A DNA stretch of 63,428 nucleotides from Phycisphaerae bacterium (GTDB taxonomy: Bacteria > Planctomycetota > Phycisphaerae > UBA1845 > UTPLA1): assembly GCA_035275405.1 (NCBI GenBank), contig DATEMU010000017.1, forward strand, positions 1 through 63,428. Direction: 5' to 3'. Shown here piece after piece: positions 43,682 to 53,700 of the stretch. The notes under the pieces were generated by a model, which ran no database searches, was not told where the DNA came from, and saw only the letters and a list, made by a program, of their open reading frames with translations. Every line of letters begins with the position of its first letter. The stretch's first letter is position 1. Made by a program: the position numbers and the translations under genes.

Positions 43682-44095
43682 ATGAGCACGATGACCAAGT
43701 CCGTCCTGGCGATTGCGGCGATCTTCTCGACGGCGGCGCTGGCCGCCTGGGGAAACGATCCTCCGGCGGCGACCGTCGCCTTCAAGCCGGTCCAGCCGCT
43801 GGAAAAACTGATGGAGGGGCAGAAGAAGCTGCACGCGGAGATCAAGGATGCGATTCTCGACAAGGCCTGGGAGGAGGCGCAAGTCTCGGCGTGGCTCCTG
43901 GCGGAGATCGCCAACGTGAACCACTATCAAAAGCCCGATCCGGAGTTTCGCGCGCTGGCGACGAAGATGTCGGGCGAATGCGTCGAGCTGGCGAACCTGC
44001 TGGCCAAGCGCGACCAGAAGGGGGCGATGGAGCAATACACGCGGATCGGAAAGACCTGCGGAGCCTGCCACGAAAAATACGAGAAGAAAGAGTAA
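43682..44095 (+). CDS. Cytochrome c'-like periplasmic haem protein
   Basis: 137 residues with a signal peptide (SVLAIAAIFSTAALAAWG) and a single haem-binding site near the C-terminus, Cys126-x-x-Cys129-His130 (CGACH). The C-terminal position of CxxCH in a predicted four-helix protein is characteristic of class II cytochromes c (cytochrome c'/c556 type). It may carry electrons or bind NO/CO in the periplasm. CAGGAG precedes the ATG at 43682. No c-type maturation genes are nearby. Confidence 0.85.
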   Translation: MSTMTKSVLAIAAIFSTAALAAWGNDPPAATVAFKPVQPLEKLMEGQKKLHAEIKDAILDKAWEEAQVSAWLLAEIANVNHYQKPDPEFRALATKMSGECVELANLLAKRDQKGAMEQYTRIGKTCGACHEKYEKKE

Positions 44096-44141
44096 GTGAA
44101 TTGATGACTTGGAGAGGGCAACCGAACGAAACCGCTGTGGA

Positions 44142-45128
44142 TCAGCCGCGGGATTTGGCTTCGTTTTGCCGATCGACGAGTTGGGTGATTTCAGCGTCGG
44201 CGACGGGCACAAACGTGCCGCCGGTGGCCTTGGCGATGGGGGAGAGGTCCTGCTGGGCGGCGGGGCCGAGGGCGATGACGTGGACGACGGCGCTGGTCTG
44301 TTCGGCGCCCTGGGTGAGCACCTCCATCTGATCGGCGCTGACCGGCTTGGACAAGACCAGGAAGATCTCGTCGGCGTACCAGTTGGAGGCGACCGAGAGG
44401 GCCTTGCTGAGATCGGTTCGACCGCTGGCGAGCTGGCCGGTCAGGATGGCGCGGGCGCCTTCCAGATCGGTGGAGGGTTCGGCCGATTCCACGACGGTCT
44501 TTCCATCGCGCTCGACCGCCAACATGACGCCGAAGCGCTTCGTACCTTTTTCGATGGCCTCATTCACGGAGTTTGTCAGCGTTGCGACGTTGTCGATGTA
44601 GGCTGCCATCGTGGCATCGCCGTCCACGATATAACCGATGGTCTTGCCCGAATGCGGAATACCAAAGTAATGCGTGATCGGGTCCGCGGTGCGGAGGCTC
44701 TCTTTGGGGTCGACGGAATCAGGGGTCCAGGGATCGGCGACGACGAAAGTGGAGTCCACGTTGCCCGGATCCTGGGCCCTGCGCTGCGACCAGTCGGGAA
44801 GGCCCTGCAAGAGCGAAACTCCGGCTACGACGACGAGGCCCGAAACGATCGCGCTGGCGCGAATCCTGCTTGAAAGCCCGGACCAGGAGTATTTCGCAAT
44901 TCGGGTCGTTGCCCCTTTTTGCGTGGCGGCGAGTCGAGGCGTTCGCTTTTCACTCGCCAAGGCAGGCCGCGTGGGTCTCGTTTGGGAAGTGTGGGAGGTC
45001 TGGGGCGCGATCGACGCGGGGACCGACATCAAGCGACGGCAATACTGGCACCGGCAGTGAGCGCCGAGAAACGCCGGATCGAGATGAAGATCTCGTCCGC
45101 ATTGGCTGCACTTGACGTGAAGCGACAT
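44142..45128 (-). CDS. Zinc-ribbon membrane protein with VWA-like domain
   Basis: 328 residues from ATG 45128 with GGGAG upstream. An N-terminal zinc ribbon (C-x-x-C in KCSQCGRDL, C-x-x-C in CRCQYCRRLM) is followed by a polar linker, one transmembrane helix (ASAIVSGLVVVAGVSLL) and a C-terminal domain of about 180 residues: TIGYIVDGDATMAAYIDNV, RFGVMLAVERDG, SGRTDLSKALSVASNWYADEIFLVLSKP and VVHVIALGP. This reads like a von Willebrand factor A fold, but the MIDAS motif is degraded (VDGDA in place of DxSxS). Function unknown; such proteins are frequent in planctomycetes. Confidence 0.65.
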   Translation of the reverse strand: MSLHVKCSQCGRDLHLDPAFLGAHCRCQYCRRLMSVPASIAPQTSHTSQTRPTRPALASEKRTPRLAATQKGATTRIAKYSWSGLSSRIRASAIVSGLVVVAGVSLLQGLPDWSQRRAQDPGNVDSTFVVADPWTPDSVDPKESLRTADPITHYFGIPHSGKTIGYIVDGDATMAAYIDNVATLTNSVNEAIEKGTKRFGVMLAVERDGKTVVESAEPSTDLEGARAILTGQLASGRTDLSKALSVASNWYADEIFLVLSKPVSADQMEVLTQGAEQTSAVVHVIALGPAAQQDLSPIAKATGGTFVPVADAEITQLVDRQNEAKSRG

Positions 45129-45272
45129 CGGGGATTTCTCCCGACGAAAAATCGTCCACCCTGGACCGCTGGCGACTACGACGAACCGCGCTTGTGCAAG
45201 CCACGGCAAGGTCGCCGAGTGAATAGACTCGCACGATCCATGCCAGGAACGGCAGTCGCCACTCAGATCATA

Positions 45273-46262
45273 TCAGTCCAAATGCCAAATATACATGAAA
45301 ACCGGGGTTCGTGTCCAGATTTCCGGCAAATTTATGTTAAAAAGATTGATATTCTGGGTCGCTGGGGGGCCGGGGGCGTGTGCGTAGATATTTGGCGTCC
45401 AATCCAGCGGCCGGCGGTAAATTATGGTATGAGCGGAAGTTATACCCGCTCGCTTCTTGGCGACCTCGATCGCATCGGTCAGGGTACCGATTCGATCGAC
45501 GAGGCCGGATTCGAGGGCCTGCTGTGCGTTATAAACGCGCCCGTCTGCCAACCTGGCTACATCCGGACGTGACAAATTCGGCCGGCCGGCAGCGACCACG
45601 TCTACAAATTGTTGATAGAAGCCGTCCACCAGGCCCTGAAATAATTCCCGTTCGTTCGGCTTCATCGGCCGTAGAGGTGAGCCGGAGTCCTTGTAGGGCC
45701 CCGACTTGATCGCATCCGCGCCGATCCCCAACTTGTTCATCGTCTCCGTGAAGTCGACCATCTGCATGATGACGCCGATCGAGCCCGTGACCGACGTGCG
45801 CTGAGCGATGATCTCATCCGCCGCGCAGGCGAGATAGTACGCACCGCTGGCCGCCACATCCTGGAAATAAGCGACGACGGGTTTCTTCGTCCTGGCCTTG
45901 AAGGCCAGGACCTCCTGATACATCGAATCGCTCGCGGTCACCGATCCACCGGGGGAATTGATCCGAAGGACGATGGCTTTGACGCGTTTATCCTCGGCGG
46001 CGGATTCGAGTTTCTCCACCGCCAGGGCGACGGGATGCTCCCCCGAGCCGAAGAAAGATGGGGAATGTGCGTTCATGAGGATGCCGGAGACATCGATAAT
46101 CGCAATTCGATTGCTCACCCATCCGGGGCTCTTGTGAACGATCTGCTCTTCCAGTGTTTGATCCGCCGGAATCGGCGTGATCTTGAAACCGCCGCTGGGC
46201 GCGCAGCCCACCGCGAATAACGACACAAGCGGAATCGTGGTTCTTAGAAATCCTACGTTCAT
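45273..46262 (-). CDS. sppA: Signal peptide peptidase A-like protease (S49), lipoprotein form
   Basis: 329 residues with a lipobox (SLFAVGC, Cys20), so anchored by lipid rather than by a helix. The S49 core shows IAIIDVSGIL, VLRINSPGGSVTASDSMYQEV, the nucleophile Ser139 in DVAASGAYYLACAADEI, and Lys191 in SGPYKDSGSP as the general base, the Ser-Lys dyad of SppA. It has a single protease unit like the short SppA36K type. GGAGG precedes the ATG. A substrate role in degrading leftover signal peptides or envelope proteins is expected from the family. The C-terminus has an unusual Asn/Ile-rich tail. Confidence 0.88.
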   Translation of the reverse strand: MNVGFLRTTIPLVSLFAVGCAPSGGFKITPIPADQTLEEQIVHKSPGWVSNRIAIIDVSGILMNAHSPSFFGSGEHPVALAVEKLESAAEDKRVKAIVLRINSPGGSVTASDSMYQEVLAFKARTKKPVVAYFQDVAASGAYYLACAADEIIAQRTSVTGSIGVIMQMVDFTETMNKLGIGADAIKSGPYKDSGSPLRPMKPNERELFQGLVDGFYQQFVDVVAAGRPNLSRPDVARLADGRVYNAQQALESGLVDRIGTLTDAIEVAKKRAGITSAHTIIYRRPLDWTPNIYAHAPGPPATQNINLFNINLPEIWTRTPVFMYIWHLD

Positions 46263-46317
46263 GATCTGAATCCTCCGTGGAATGTTTCATTCGCGCCAAA
46301 GGTATCGCGGGGGAGCG

Positions 46318-47328
46318 TCATTGAGAAGCGCGGTTCGGTTTGCCGTATTCGCGATAATACCACTCGAACGCGTCGCGAATACCGCTGGCAAAGCGAATCC
46401 GCGGCTCCCAGCCCAAGAGCCGTTGTGTGAAGGAGCAATCGATCCGCTGGGGAAGGCCGGTCAGGGCGATCGACGAGCGGCGCATCACTACGGCGGTCGG
46501 TCCCTTGCGAATGAGATACTCGCCGACCCAACCGGCCGCAAAGGCCACGCTATACGGGACCGTTTTCTTGATCGGCGGCAGGCCGAAGCCGTCGGCCATG
46601 GCTGCAAAATATTCTCGCTGCGTGACCCGCTCGTTGGGGGCGGCGATGAGCGCCTTACCTGCCGCCTCGCCGCACGTTCCCGCCATTTCGATCGCCGCCG
46701 CCACGTCGCGAACGTCGATCAGGGCCAGCTCGTTCGTTCCATCCCCGACGATGGCCATGATCCCACTGGCCATGGCGGGCTCGAGATAGGTCTTCATCGT
46801 CCGGTTGCGGGGGCCGTAAAGATAGCCGAGCCGAACGATGACCCACTCCATCGGCGGCTTACAGAATTCGCGGACGACGGCCTCGGCGCGGTGTTTGGCC
46901 CGCGCGTAGATAAACCATTTCGGCGGCTGCGGCGACTCCGTGAACTCGTTGATCACACCGGCCGTCAGCAGATCGGGGTGATAGACGCCGCACGAACTGA
47001 TCTGCACGAAACGTCGCACGCCGGCACTGCGGGCCGCGGCAAGGAGCCGCTCGGTCCCCGCGACGGTGGTGCGATGAAACTCCTCTTCGGTCCCGATGAA
47101 CTCCACCCGGGCGGCGCAGTGATAGACGATTTCGCAATCGCGGCAGGCCGCCGCCAGCGAATCGGCATCGTCCAAATCGCCAGTGGCCGCGTTCGCGCCC
47201 AGACTCTCCACGAACTCGCGGCGGCTCCCCGCGCGGACCAGCGCGCGGACCTCGGCTCCCCGCGCGATCAGGCGCTCGATGAGATGACTGCCGACAAACC
47301 CGGTCCCACCGGTCACTAATACGCGCAT
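46318..47328 (-). CDS. NAD-dependent epimerase/dehydratase (extended SDR)
   Basis: 336 residues from ATG 47328, immediately before the Rossmann strand; the longer frame to 47400 has no homologous sequence. MRVLVTGGTGFVGSHL contains the G-x-x-G-x-x-G cofactor loop, DLDDADSL binds adenine, and the active-site Y-x-x-x-K is seen in IYARAKHRAEAVV with a serine in QISSCGVYH. It resembles the 3-beta-hydroxysteroid dehydrogenase/dihydroflavonol reductase group and nucleoside-sugar epimerases. Substrate unknown. It is followed downstream by the sppA-like gene on the same strand. Confidence 0.85.
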   Translation of the reverse strand: MRVLVTGGTGFVGSHLIERLIARGAEVRALVRAGSRREFVESLGANAATGDLDDADSLAAACRDCEIVYHCAARVEFIGTEEEFHRTTVAGTERLLAAARSAGVRRFVQISSCGVYHPDLLTAGVINEFTESPQPPKWFIYARAKHRAEAVVREFCKPPMEWVIVRLGYLYGPRNRTMKTYLEPAMASGIMAIVGDGTNELALIDVRDVAAAIEMAGTCGEAAGKALIAAPNERVTQREYFAAMADGFGLPPIKKTVPYSVAFAAGWVGEYLIRKGPTAVVMRRSSIALTGLPQRIDCSFTQRLLGWEPRIRFASGIRDAFEWYYREYGKPNRASQ

Positions 47329-47401
47329 CGGTTCGTTGATCCCTGGTCCAGCGTAGAGTTGAGAGTGTAACTCGACTGGACCGGATCCGCAGGTTGCCAC
47401 T

Positions 47402-48691
47402 TTAGTAGAGAGGATTGATGACCAACCCCGTCGCCAGCTTGGGGAAAAAGTAGGTGGATTTCTGAGGCATCAGTTCGCCCGCCAGGCAGATCTCGCGCAG
47501 CTCATCCATCCGGGTGGCCGGCATCAGCGCGGCGATCCCCGCCTGGGCCCGCGCGTCGGCGATCGCTTCCTGCATGGTCTTGTGGTAGTGGATCGTCGGC
47601 GGTTTCCCCTTGCCGAACTTTGGCGTTAACAACTCGTCGACCAGGTACCGATGCCATATCGCGTAGGGCGACTTCCGCCAGGCCGGGTGCCGTTGGGGTT
47701 CGATGCCTGCGAGCACGTCCGCTTCCCGGGGCGCCACCACCGCACAGGCATCGCTCTTGGCGACGTACAGGGCGATCGCCTGGGGACCGGCCGCCGAAAG
47801 GAGCTTCGCCAGTTCATCCGCCGTTTGCGGCCGGGGAGACGGCGCCCAGGTGAAGGACCGCGACAGCTCGTCGCGCAGCATCGCCGCCGTGACGGCCGGG
47901 AGGTCCACGATCGTGCGAAAATAGGGCTGGATCGTTGCGCCGGGGTCCTCCATGGCGCAGAGCACCGCGAGGACGAAATTGAGCGGGTCCGTCGGCGTCA
48001 GTTCGCCGGTCTCCTCGATCTCCACGTCTCGATACATCAGCGCCGTCGAGTAGCGATGGTGCCCGTCCGCAATGAAGACGGGGCGATCCGCGAGTTTCGC
48101 GCGGACGTCGGCGATAACGCCGGGCTCCGTCACGACCCACAACTTGTTCTGCACCTCCTCCAGCACGGCGAATTGATCCGGCTCGCGGCCGGCGGCCCCC
48201 TCCAGCAGCGCCGCCACATCGTTCTTGTCATCCGGGTACAGCGCGAAAATCGGGCTGAGATTACACCGGGTTGCGATCGTGAGTTTCAGCCGGTCTTCCT
48301 TCGGTCCGCCAAAGGTCTGCTCATGGGCGAAGATCGAGCCGCTGCCAAACGGTTCCAAACGCAGCCGGGTGAAGAACATCCGCCGGGTCAGCGTTTTGGC
48401 GCCCAGCTTGTAGGTCTGGTGATAGACGTAAAGCGCCGGCTCAGTGTCCCGGACGAGGCAGCGGATATCCAGCCAACTGGTCATCTCCCCGGCCGCCCGC
48501 TGATAGACGACATCCGGCCCGGCCGACTTCGGCGGCACAAACGGCAGGTCAATGGCGACGATGTTGTGCTCATCCTTCGCCAGCAGCGCCTTCTTGTCCG
48601 CCTCGTTGAGGATGTCATACGGCGGGGCGACGAGCGCGCTGAGTTCCCGCTCGCTGTAACGGATCGCCGAAAACGGTTCGATGTGGGCCAT
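47402..48691 (-). CDS. DUF1015 family protein
   Basis: 429 residues from ATG 48691. DUF1015 features: N-terminal RYSERELSALVAPPYDILNEADK, central FAHEQTFGGPKEDRLKLTIATRCNLSPIFALYPD, the His-rich FIADGHHRYSTAL and C-terminal IHYHKTMQEAIADAR, LMPATRMDELREIC, GELMPQKSTYFFPK. The D-G-H-H-R-Y motif resembles ParB/sulfiredoxin-like nuclease cores and may be catalytic, but no activity is established for the family to my knowledge. In many bacteria it neighbours serA; here it neighbours an epimerase and a class II aldolase. Confidence 0.9.
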   Translation of the reverse strand: MAHIEPFSAIRYSERELSALVAPPYDILNEADKKALLAKDEHNIVAIDLPFVPPKSAGPDVVYQRAAGEMTSWLDIRCLVRDTEPALYVYHQTYKLGAKTLTRRMFFTRLRLEPFGSGSIFAHEQTFGGPKEDRLKLTIATRCNLSPIFALYPDDKNDVAALLEGAAGREPDQFAVLEEVQNKLWVVTEPGVIADVRAKLADRPVFIADGHHRYSTALMYRDVEIEETGELTPTDPLNFVLAVLCAMEDPGATIQPYFRTIVDLPAVTAAMLRDELSRSFTWAPSPRPQTADELAKLLSAAGPQAIALYVAKSDACAVVAPREADVLAGIEPQRHPAWRKSPYAIWHRYLVDELLTPKFGKGKPPTIHYHKTMQEAIADARAQAGIAALMPATRMDELREICLAGELMPQKSTYFFPKLATGLVINPLY

Positions 48692-48840
48692 GGGACTTCT
48701 CAACCGACCATGCACTCGCAGCAGGTGCGCGTATCATATTATCGGCGATCATCGATGAGTGCGCGACGAATCCCCGATCGACTTTCGATATTCCCACAAA
48801 GCGGCTATGGTTAGGAGGCGAATCTCCCGCCGGAAGCAAC

Positions 48841-49563
48841 ATGACCAGCGACTGGAACCTGCGAAAAGAACTCTGCGACATCGCCCGTCGGGTCTATGAC
48901 CGCGGCCTCGTCGCCGGGACGGATGGGAACATCTCCGCCCGCCTGCACGGCGACCAGTTTCTCATCTCCCCCAGCGGTTCCTGCCTGGGAATGCTCGACC
49001 CCGGCGACTTTGTGCTCATCGATCCCGCCGGCCGCGTCATCACCGGTCGCGGCCGGCCCTCCAGCGAGCGCTGGATGCACATCGCCGCCTACGCCGAGCG
49101 GCCGGATGTCATGGCCGCCATCCACGCCCATCCGCCTGCCACCATCGCCTTCACCGTCGCCGGTCTGTCCATGTCGCAGTGCGCGCTGCCGGAGGTCATT
49201 CTTGCCTTCGGGCAAGTGCCGACGACGGCGTACGCCACGCCCGCGACGGAGGAAGGGGCCGTCGTGGTTCGCGATTTGATCAAACGCTTCGACGCGCTGG
49301 TGCTGGATCGCCACGGTTCGATCACGGTCGGAAAGTCGATCCGCGACGCCTTCTTCAAGCTGGAGAAACTGGAACACGGCTGCCACGTGATGCTGATGGC
49401 GAACCAACTTGGACAGACGAAGAGCCTTCCGCCCGAGGAAGTCGCCAAGCTCGGCGCCCTCCGGGAACAGATGGGCCTGGGCCGCGCCGACGATGTCGCC
49501 GGAAGCTGCGTCCCGCCGGGAACGCCGATCCCCCGGCTTCCACGCACCGGCGAAACGTATTGA
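48841..49563 (+). CDS. Class II aldolase/adducin-family protein
   Basis: 240 residues of the L-fuculose-phosphate/L-ribulose-phosphate group. GLVAGTDGNISARL and LISPSGSCLGML are the N-terminal phosphate-binding pattern, SSERWMHIAAY supplies the catalytic glutamate, and IHAHPPATIAF carries two zinc-ligand histidines; a third is expected in LDRHGSITVG. It probably cleaves or epimerises a phosphorylated sugar. It is divergent from the DUF1015 gene (about 150 bases apart). Confidence 0.88.
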   Translation: MTSDWNLRKELCDIARRVYDRGLVAGTDGNISARLHGDQFLISPSGSCLGMLDPGDFVLIDPAGRVITGRGRPSSERWMHIAAYAERPDVMAAIHAHPPATIAFTVAGLSMSQCALPEVILAFGQVPTTAYATPATEEGAVVVRDLIKRFDALVLDRHGSITVGKSIRDAFFKLEKLEHGCHVMLMANQLGQTKSLPPEEVAKLGALREQMGLGRADDVAGSCVPPGTPIPRLPRTGETY

Positions 49564-49616
49564 CTCGACTTCCGCGCTCAAAAATCGGTGGACGGTCCTT
49601 CAGCCTGATATAGAGT

Positions 49617-50711
49617 ATGGGTATGAGCGCGATGCCGACACCCCGACCGATGCCCGCTTTGCCGAAGATCGCCGAGATGTGCCGGGCGATGCTTGCCCGC
49701 GACGAATCTTACGACGGCGTCTTTTTCATCGCCGTCAAGACGACGGGGATTTTCTGCCGGCCGGGCTGCCCGGCGCGGAAGCCGTTGCCCAAGAACGTTG
49801 AGTACTTCGGCTCCGCGCGCGAAGCCTTGTTAGCCGGCTATCGGCCTTGCAAACGATGTCGGCCTTTGGATGCGAACGGCTTGCCGCCGCCCTGGGTACG
49901 ACGGCTGCTCGCCAAAGTGGACGCCAACCCGACCGGACGAATCAACGATCGCGATCTACGGGCGATTCAAATCGATCCTGCGCGGGCGCGGCGGTTCTTC
50001 AACAAGAACTATGGGATGACCTTTCAAGCCTATCAAAGGAGTCGAAGAATGGGACTCGCACTCGCCGAAGTCCGCCGCGGGGCGGACGCCACGACCATCG
50101 GCCTCAATCATGGTTACGAATCCACCAGCGGTTTTCGCGACGCCTTCGCCAAGATCTTCGGGGCCCCGCCCGGCAAGGCCCGCGCCGCCGATTGCATTGT
50201 CACGTCGTGGCTCACCAGCCCGATCGGCCCGCTGCTCGTCGGGGCGACGAGCGAGGGGCTGTGCCTTCTGGAGTTCACCGACCGCCGCGCGATTGAGAAG
50301 CAGATCGCAGTGCTTCGCCGCCGGGTGGATCGGCCCATCATCCCCGGCAAGAACGCACACCTCGCGCGCGTCGAAGATGAACTGGCCCGCTACTTCGATG
50401 GCAGGCTGACGCAGTTCAAAACGCCGCTGGTGATTTCCGGTTCGCCTTTTCAAGAGAAGGTCTGGCGCCGGCTGCTCGAAATCCCCTATGGCCGGACCTG
50501 TTCCTACGACGACATGGCCCGAGACATCGGCCGGCCTCTCGCCCGCCGCGCCGTCGGTCGGGCCAACGGTGACAATCGCATCGCCATTGTCATTCCCTGC
50601 CATCGGGTCATCCGCGCGGATGGGACGCTCAGCGGCTACGGTGGGGGGGTGTGGCGGAAGCAGTTCCTGCTCGATCTGGAGCGGCGGACGGGCGAACTTT
50701 CGCAGCGATGA
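49617..50711 (+). CDS. ada: Ada-type regulator and O6-methylguanine-DNA methyltransferase
   Basis: 364 residues with the full Ada layout. The N-terminal zinc domain has Cys47, Cys51, Cys78 and Cys81 (FCRPGC and CKRC); Cys47 would accept methyl from phosphotriesters. An AraC-type helix-turn-helix follows (about 95-185, FNKNYGMTFQAYQRSRRMG, GYESTSGFRDAFAKIFG), then the methyltransferase domain with the acceptor Cys328 in IPCHRVI. Family knowledge: it repairs alkylated DNA and, once methylated, activates its own gene and repair genes. A second alkylation-repair gene (60182) lies 9.5 kb away. Several ATG codons cluster at the start without a clear ribosome site. Confidence 0.93.
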   Translation: MGMSAMPTPRPMPALPKIAEMCRAMLARDESYDGVFFIAVKTTGIFCRPGCPARKPLPKNVEYFGSAREALLAGYRPCKRCRPLDANGLPPPWVRRLLAKVDANPTGRINDRDLRAIQIDPARARRFFNKNYGMTFQAYQRSRRMGLALAEVRRGADATTIGLNHGYESTSGFRDAFAKIFGAPPGKARAADCIVTSWLTSPIGPLLVGATSEGLCLLEFTDRRAIEKQIAVLRRRVDRPIIPGKNAHLARVEDELARYFDGRLTQFKTPLVISGSPFQEKVWRRLLEIPYGRTCSYDDMARDIGRPLARRAVGRANGDNRIAIVIPCHRVIRADGTLSGYGGGVWRKQFLLDLERRTGELSQR

Positions 50712-50723
50712 CTTGCGAGGCGC

Positions 50724-53700
50724 CTACGATGCCCGGTTGGGCACTTCGTTCCATTTAATGACCTTGGCGGGGTTCGATTCGGACACCGTCAGCATCTTGG
50801 GAATGACCGTCGAGCCGATCGTCGTGGACGTGCTCGCCGGGACGACCGTCTTCGTGAGGACGCCGCTGACGAAATGGACCTTGACCTGGTACGTGCTCGT
50901 CGGCGTGACGCCGCCGAAGTGCGCCCACTGCGGCTCGGTCCCGCCGAAGCCGCGGGCGACGCCGATATCGCGCCGCGCCAGCAGCGTCGTGCCGGCCGCG
51001 TTCCACAGTTCCACGCGCGTTCCGATAGCGGCCTTGTGGGTCTTGCCCGCTCCGTCGCCGACCGCCCGCACTTTGAGGTAGTTGCCATTGTTGACGCGGT
51101 TCTCCAGCAAGACGGCGTTGCCGCTTTCGCGCGTCACGCACAGGTCCAGATCGCCGTCGTTGTCGAAGTCGACGAATGAGCCGTCGATGAGCGCCCCTGT
51201 CAGCGTCGTCCCCTCCGCCGCCCGCGCAAATACGCCGCCTCCCTGGTACTGATACAGCAGCGGATTGCCGTCGGCGCCGACGATAAACAGGTCGAGATCG
51301 CCGTCGTTGTCATAATCGCCCCAGGCACAGCTTCGCGTGCCCGCGTGGTCTGGCGTGAAGTCTACGCCGGAGTTCAGCGCGAAACCCGCGGCCGTCGTCA
51401 CGTTGGTAAATCCGCCGGTGCCAGCGACCCAGTCGCGATCGTTCCGCCAGAGATAGCCCGTATAGCCCTCCGCATTCCGCGCGCAATACAGGTCGAGGTC
51501 TCCGTCGTTGTCATAGTCACCCCAGGCCGAGCCGAACTTTGCCGACGCGCCGGTCGCGACCGAGATTCCGTGGGCATTCTCGGTGTACGTTCCGTCGCCG
51601 TCGGAGACAAACAGCTTGCCGGTGCCATAGTGGAAGAAGAAATCGACGTAGCCGTCGTTGTTCACGTCGCCGGACGAAACGTAGTCTCCGTCGCCATAAT
51701 CGCCGCTGTCGTTCAGGCCGTCGGCGACATTGTTGGAGCCCGCCAGGGCCGGCGTCTCGCTGGCGGTGTGGCGGCCGATCCAGTTGCCGTTGGCACTGAA
51801 CATGATTACGTCGCACCAGCCGTCGCCGTTGACGTCGGCCGCGGCAATGCCTTCATTGGTCGAAGGGTCGGGAAAACCCAGATCGCCGCCGTTGGAGAAG
51901 CTTCCCGATCCGTTATTCAGGCGGCAGCTCTCCGCGTCGTAACCCGCGGCCGCGCCCGTCCACAGGTCCATATCGCCGTCATTTTCGACGTCCAACAAGG
52001 CCCAATGCCGCCGGAAGTCGCCCAACAAGCTGCTCGTGAAGCTCGTGCCCGCACTGGTGCTGACCAGGAGCCGTGCGGTATTGCCGCTCAAAACGGCGTC
52101 GAGGTCGCCGTCGCCGTCCACATCCGCCCAGGCCACGCCGCCGCCGTAGTTGGTCGCGCTCGTGCTCGATTGGACCGCGAAACTCCTGGCCGAGGACACA
52201 TCCAGGTAGCGTGCTGACTCCACGGACACGTTGTCGATGCCCCACGACTCGTCATTGAACCCGCCGCCCGATTCGTCCGTCAACGATCCGACGAAACTGA
52301 TCGTGGACACCGTGGAATTGGCTGTGAAAACGACCTCGACCTTACGGTAGATCGCGTCCTTGGCCCCGGAGTCGAACCCGTAGTGGTCGGATTGATCGTA
52401 AACGTAGGGATAGCTCGCCCCGCTCGCCGGTGTCTCGTGCGTAAAGGTGTGGTTGAAGACATTGGTCGAGTTGACCGCGACTTGAAGAGCGTCCGGTCCG
52501 GACGTGCCATTGTTGCCGTTCCACGAGTCGATCGCGTAGAAGTCGAAGGACAGGCGATAGGTTTCGCCCACCGTCGTGTAGAGACCGAGATCTAGCGGGA
52601 TCGTGCGGTGACGGCCGGCGAAATTCGAAAAGGTGGCATTGGAAGTTTGCGTAGGCCGCGACCACTCCGCCCCAACGGTCGCTTCGAAATCGGTGAAGTA
52701 GGGGATCGTCGCGCGGGCCGGAACTCGTTCCGCCGGCATCGCCATCATGAAAGGCTCCGTCGTCGATGAACCCCCCAGAGCACTGCTGAGCTGCTGGGTG
52801 GCGGACATGGACGATCCGTTCCAGCGAACCATTTCCAGGTCATTACCCGCGTCGGAAGCAGCAATAAAGATCTCGCCGGTACTGCCGCCCGTGCGGAGTT
52901 GAATGAAATTCGCCGCCTCGCCGATGTTTGTGCCGACTTGCTCGGAAGACCAACTGGAGCCGTTCCAAGTGCGATAACGAAGACTGGTTTGGGTGCCTTC
53001 CTGATAGACGATCAGCGCTTCACTGTTTCCCTTCTCGAAAGCCACGTCAAACCGGCGGCTGTCCGCGTCCACAAAATCGCTTTCTAATTGGGTGGGAGTT
53101 CCCCACGATGTGCCGTTCCATACGCAGACGTCGAGCGTCTTGGTACTCGACCATTTGTATATTCCGCTCCAGATTATCGTATTGCTGTTCGGATCGGAGG
53201 TCAGTCGAACCCACTGCGGCCACGTGACCAGTCCGGGGATCAATGTGTCCGCCGACCAGCTTGTCCCGTCCCAGATCCGATAGGCCGCGGTCGCCCCGGA
53301 GTTTCGGGTATACGCCACCATCGCCCGCCCCGAAAGGCTCTCATAAGCCACCGCGATATCTTCCTGGTCCTTCCATGAAAGCCCGGTGGACAGCGTAGCA
53401 CCGCTACCCCAGGAACTGCCGTTCCAGACGAATGCATTCAGGTTTGAGTTGTTCTGCAAGGTCAGCAGGATGATCTGGTCACTCCCCGGCTTGGGATACA
53501 GCGCCAGGAATTTCATCGTGGTGTTCGTAGGCAGCGCCAAGGTCGACTCCGCGGACAATGTCGTCCCGTTGTAAGTCCGATACGCCACGACATTCGCGTT
53601 CGAATCCCAGTACGCGATCATGAGATCGCCCGAGGAGTTTTCGTAAGCCAGGTCGACCGACCGCTGATAGCCTGCGCCAACATTGACGCAGACCTCGGTC

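Noticed and set aside
50900..52000. CRISPR array suggested by many GTCGTTGTC-like repeats
   Set aside because: The repeats are codons of FG-GAP DxDxDGxxD motifs in frame, with irregular spacing and no constant repeat plus unique spacer structure.
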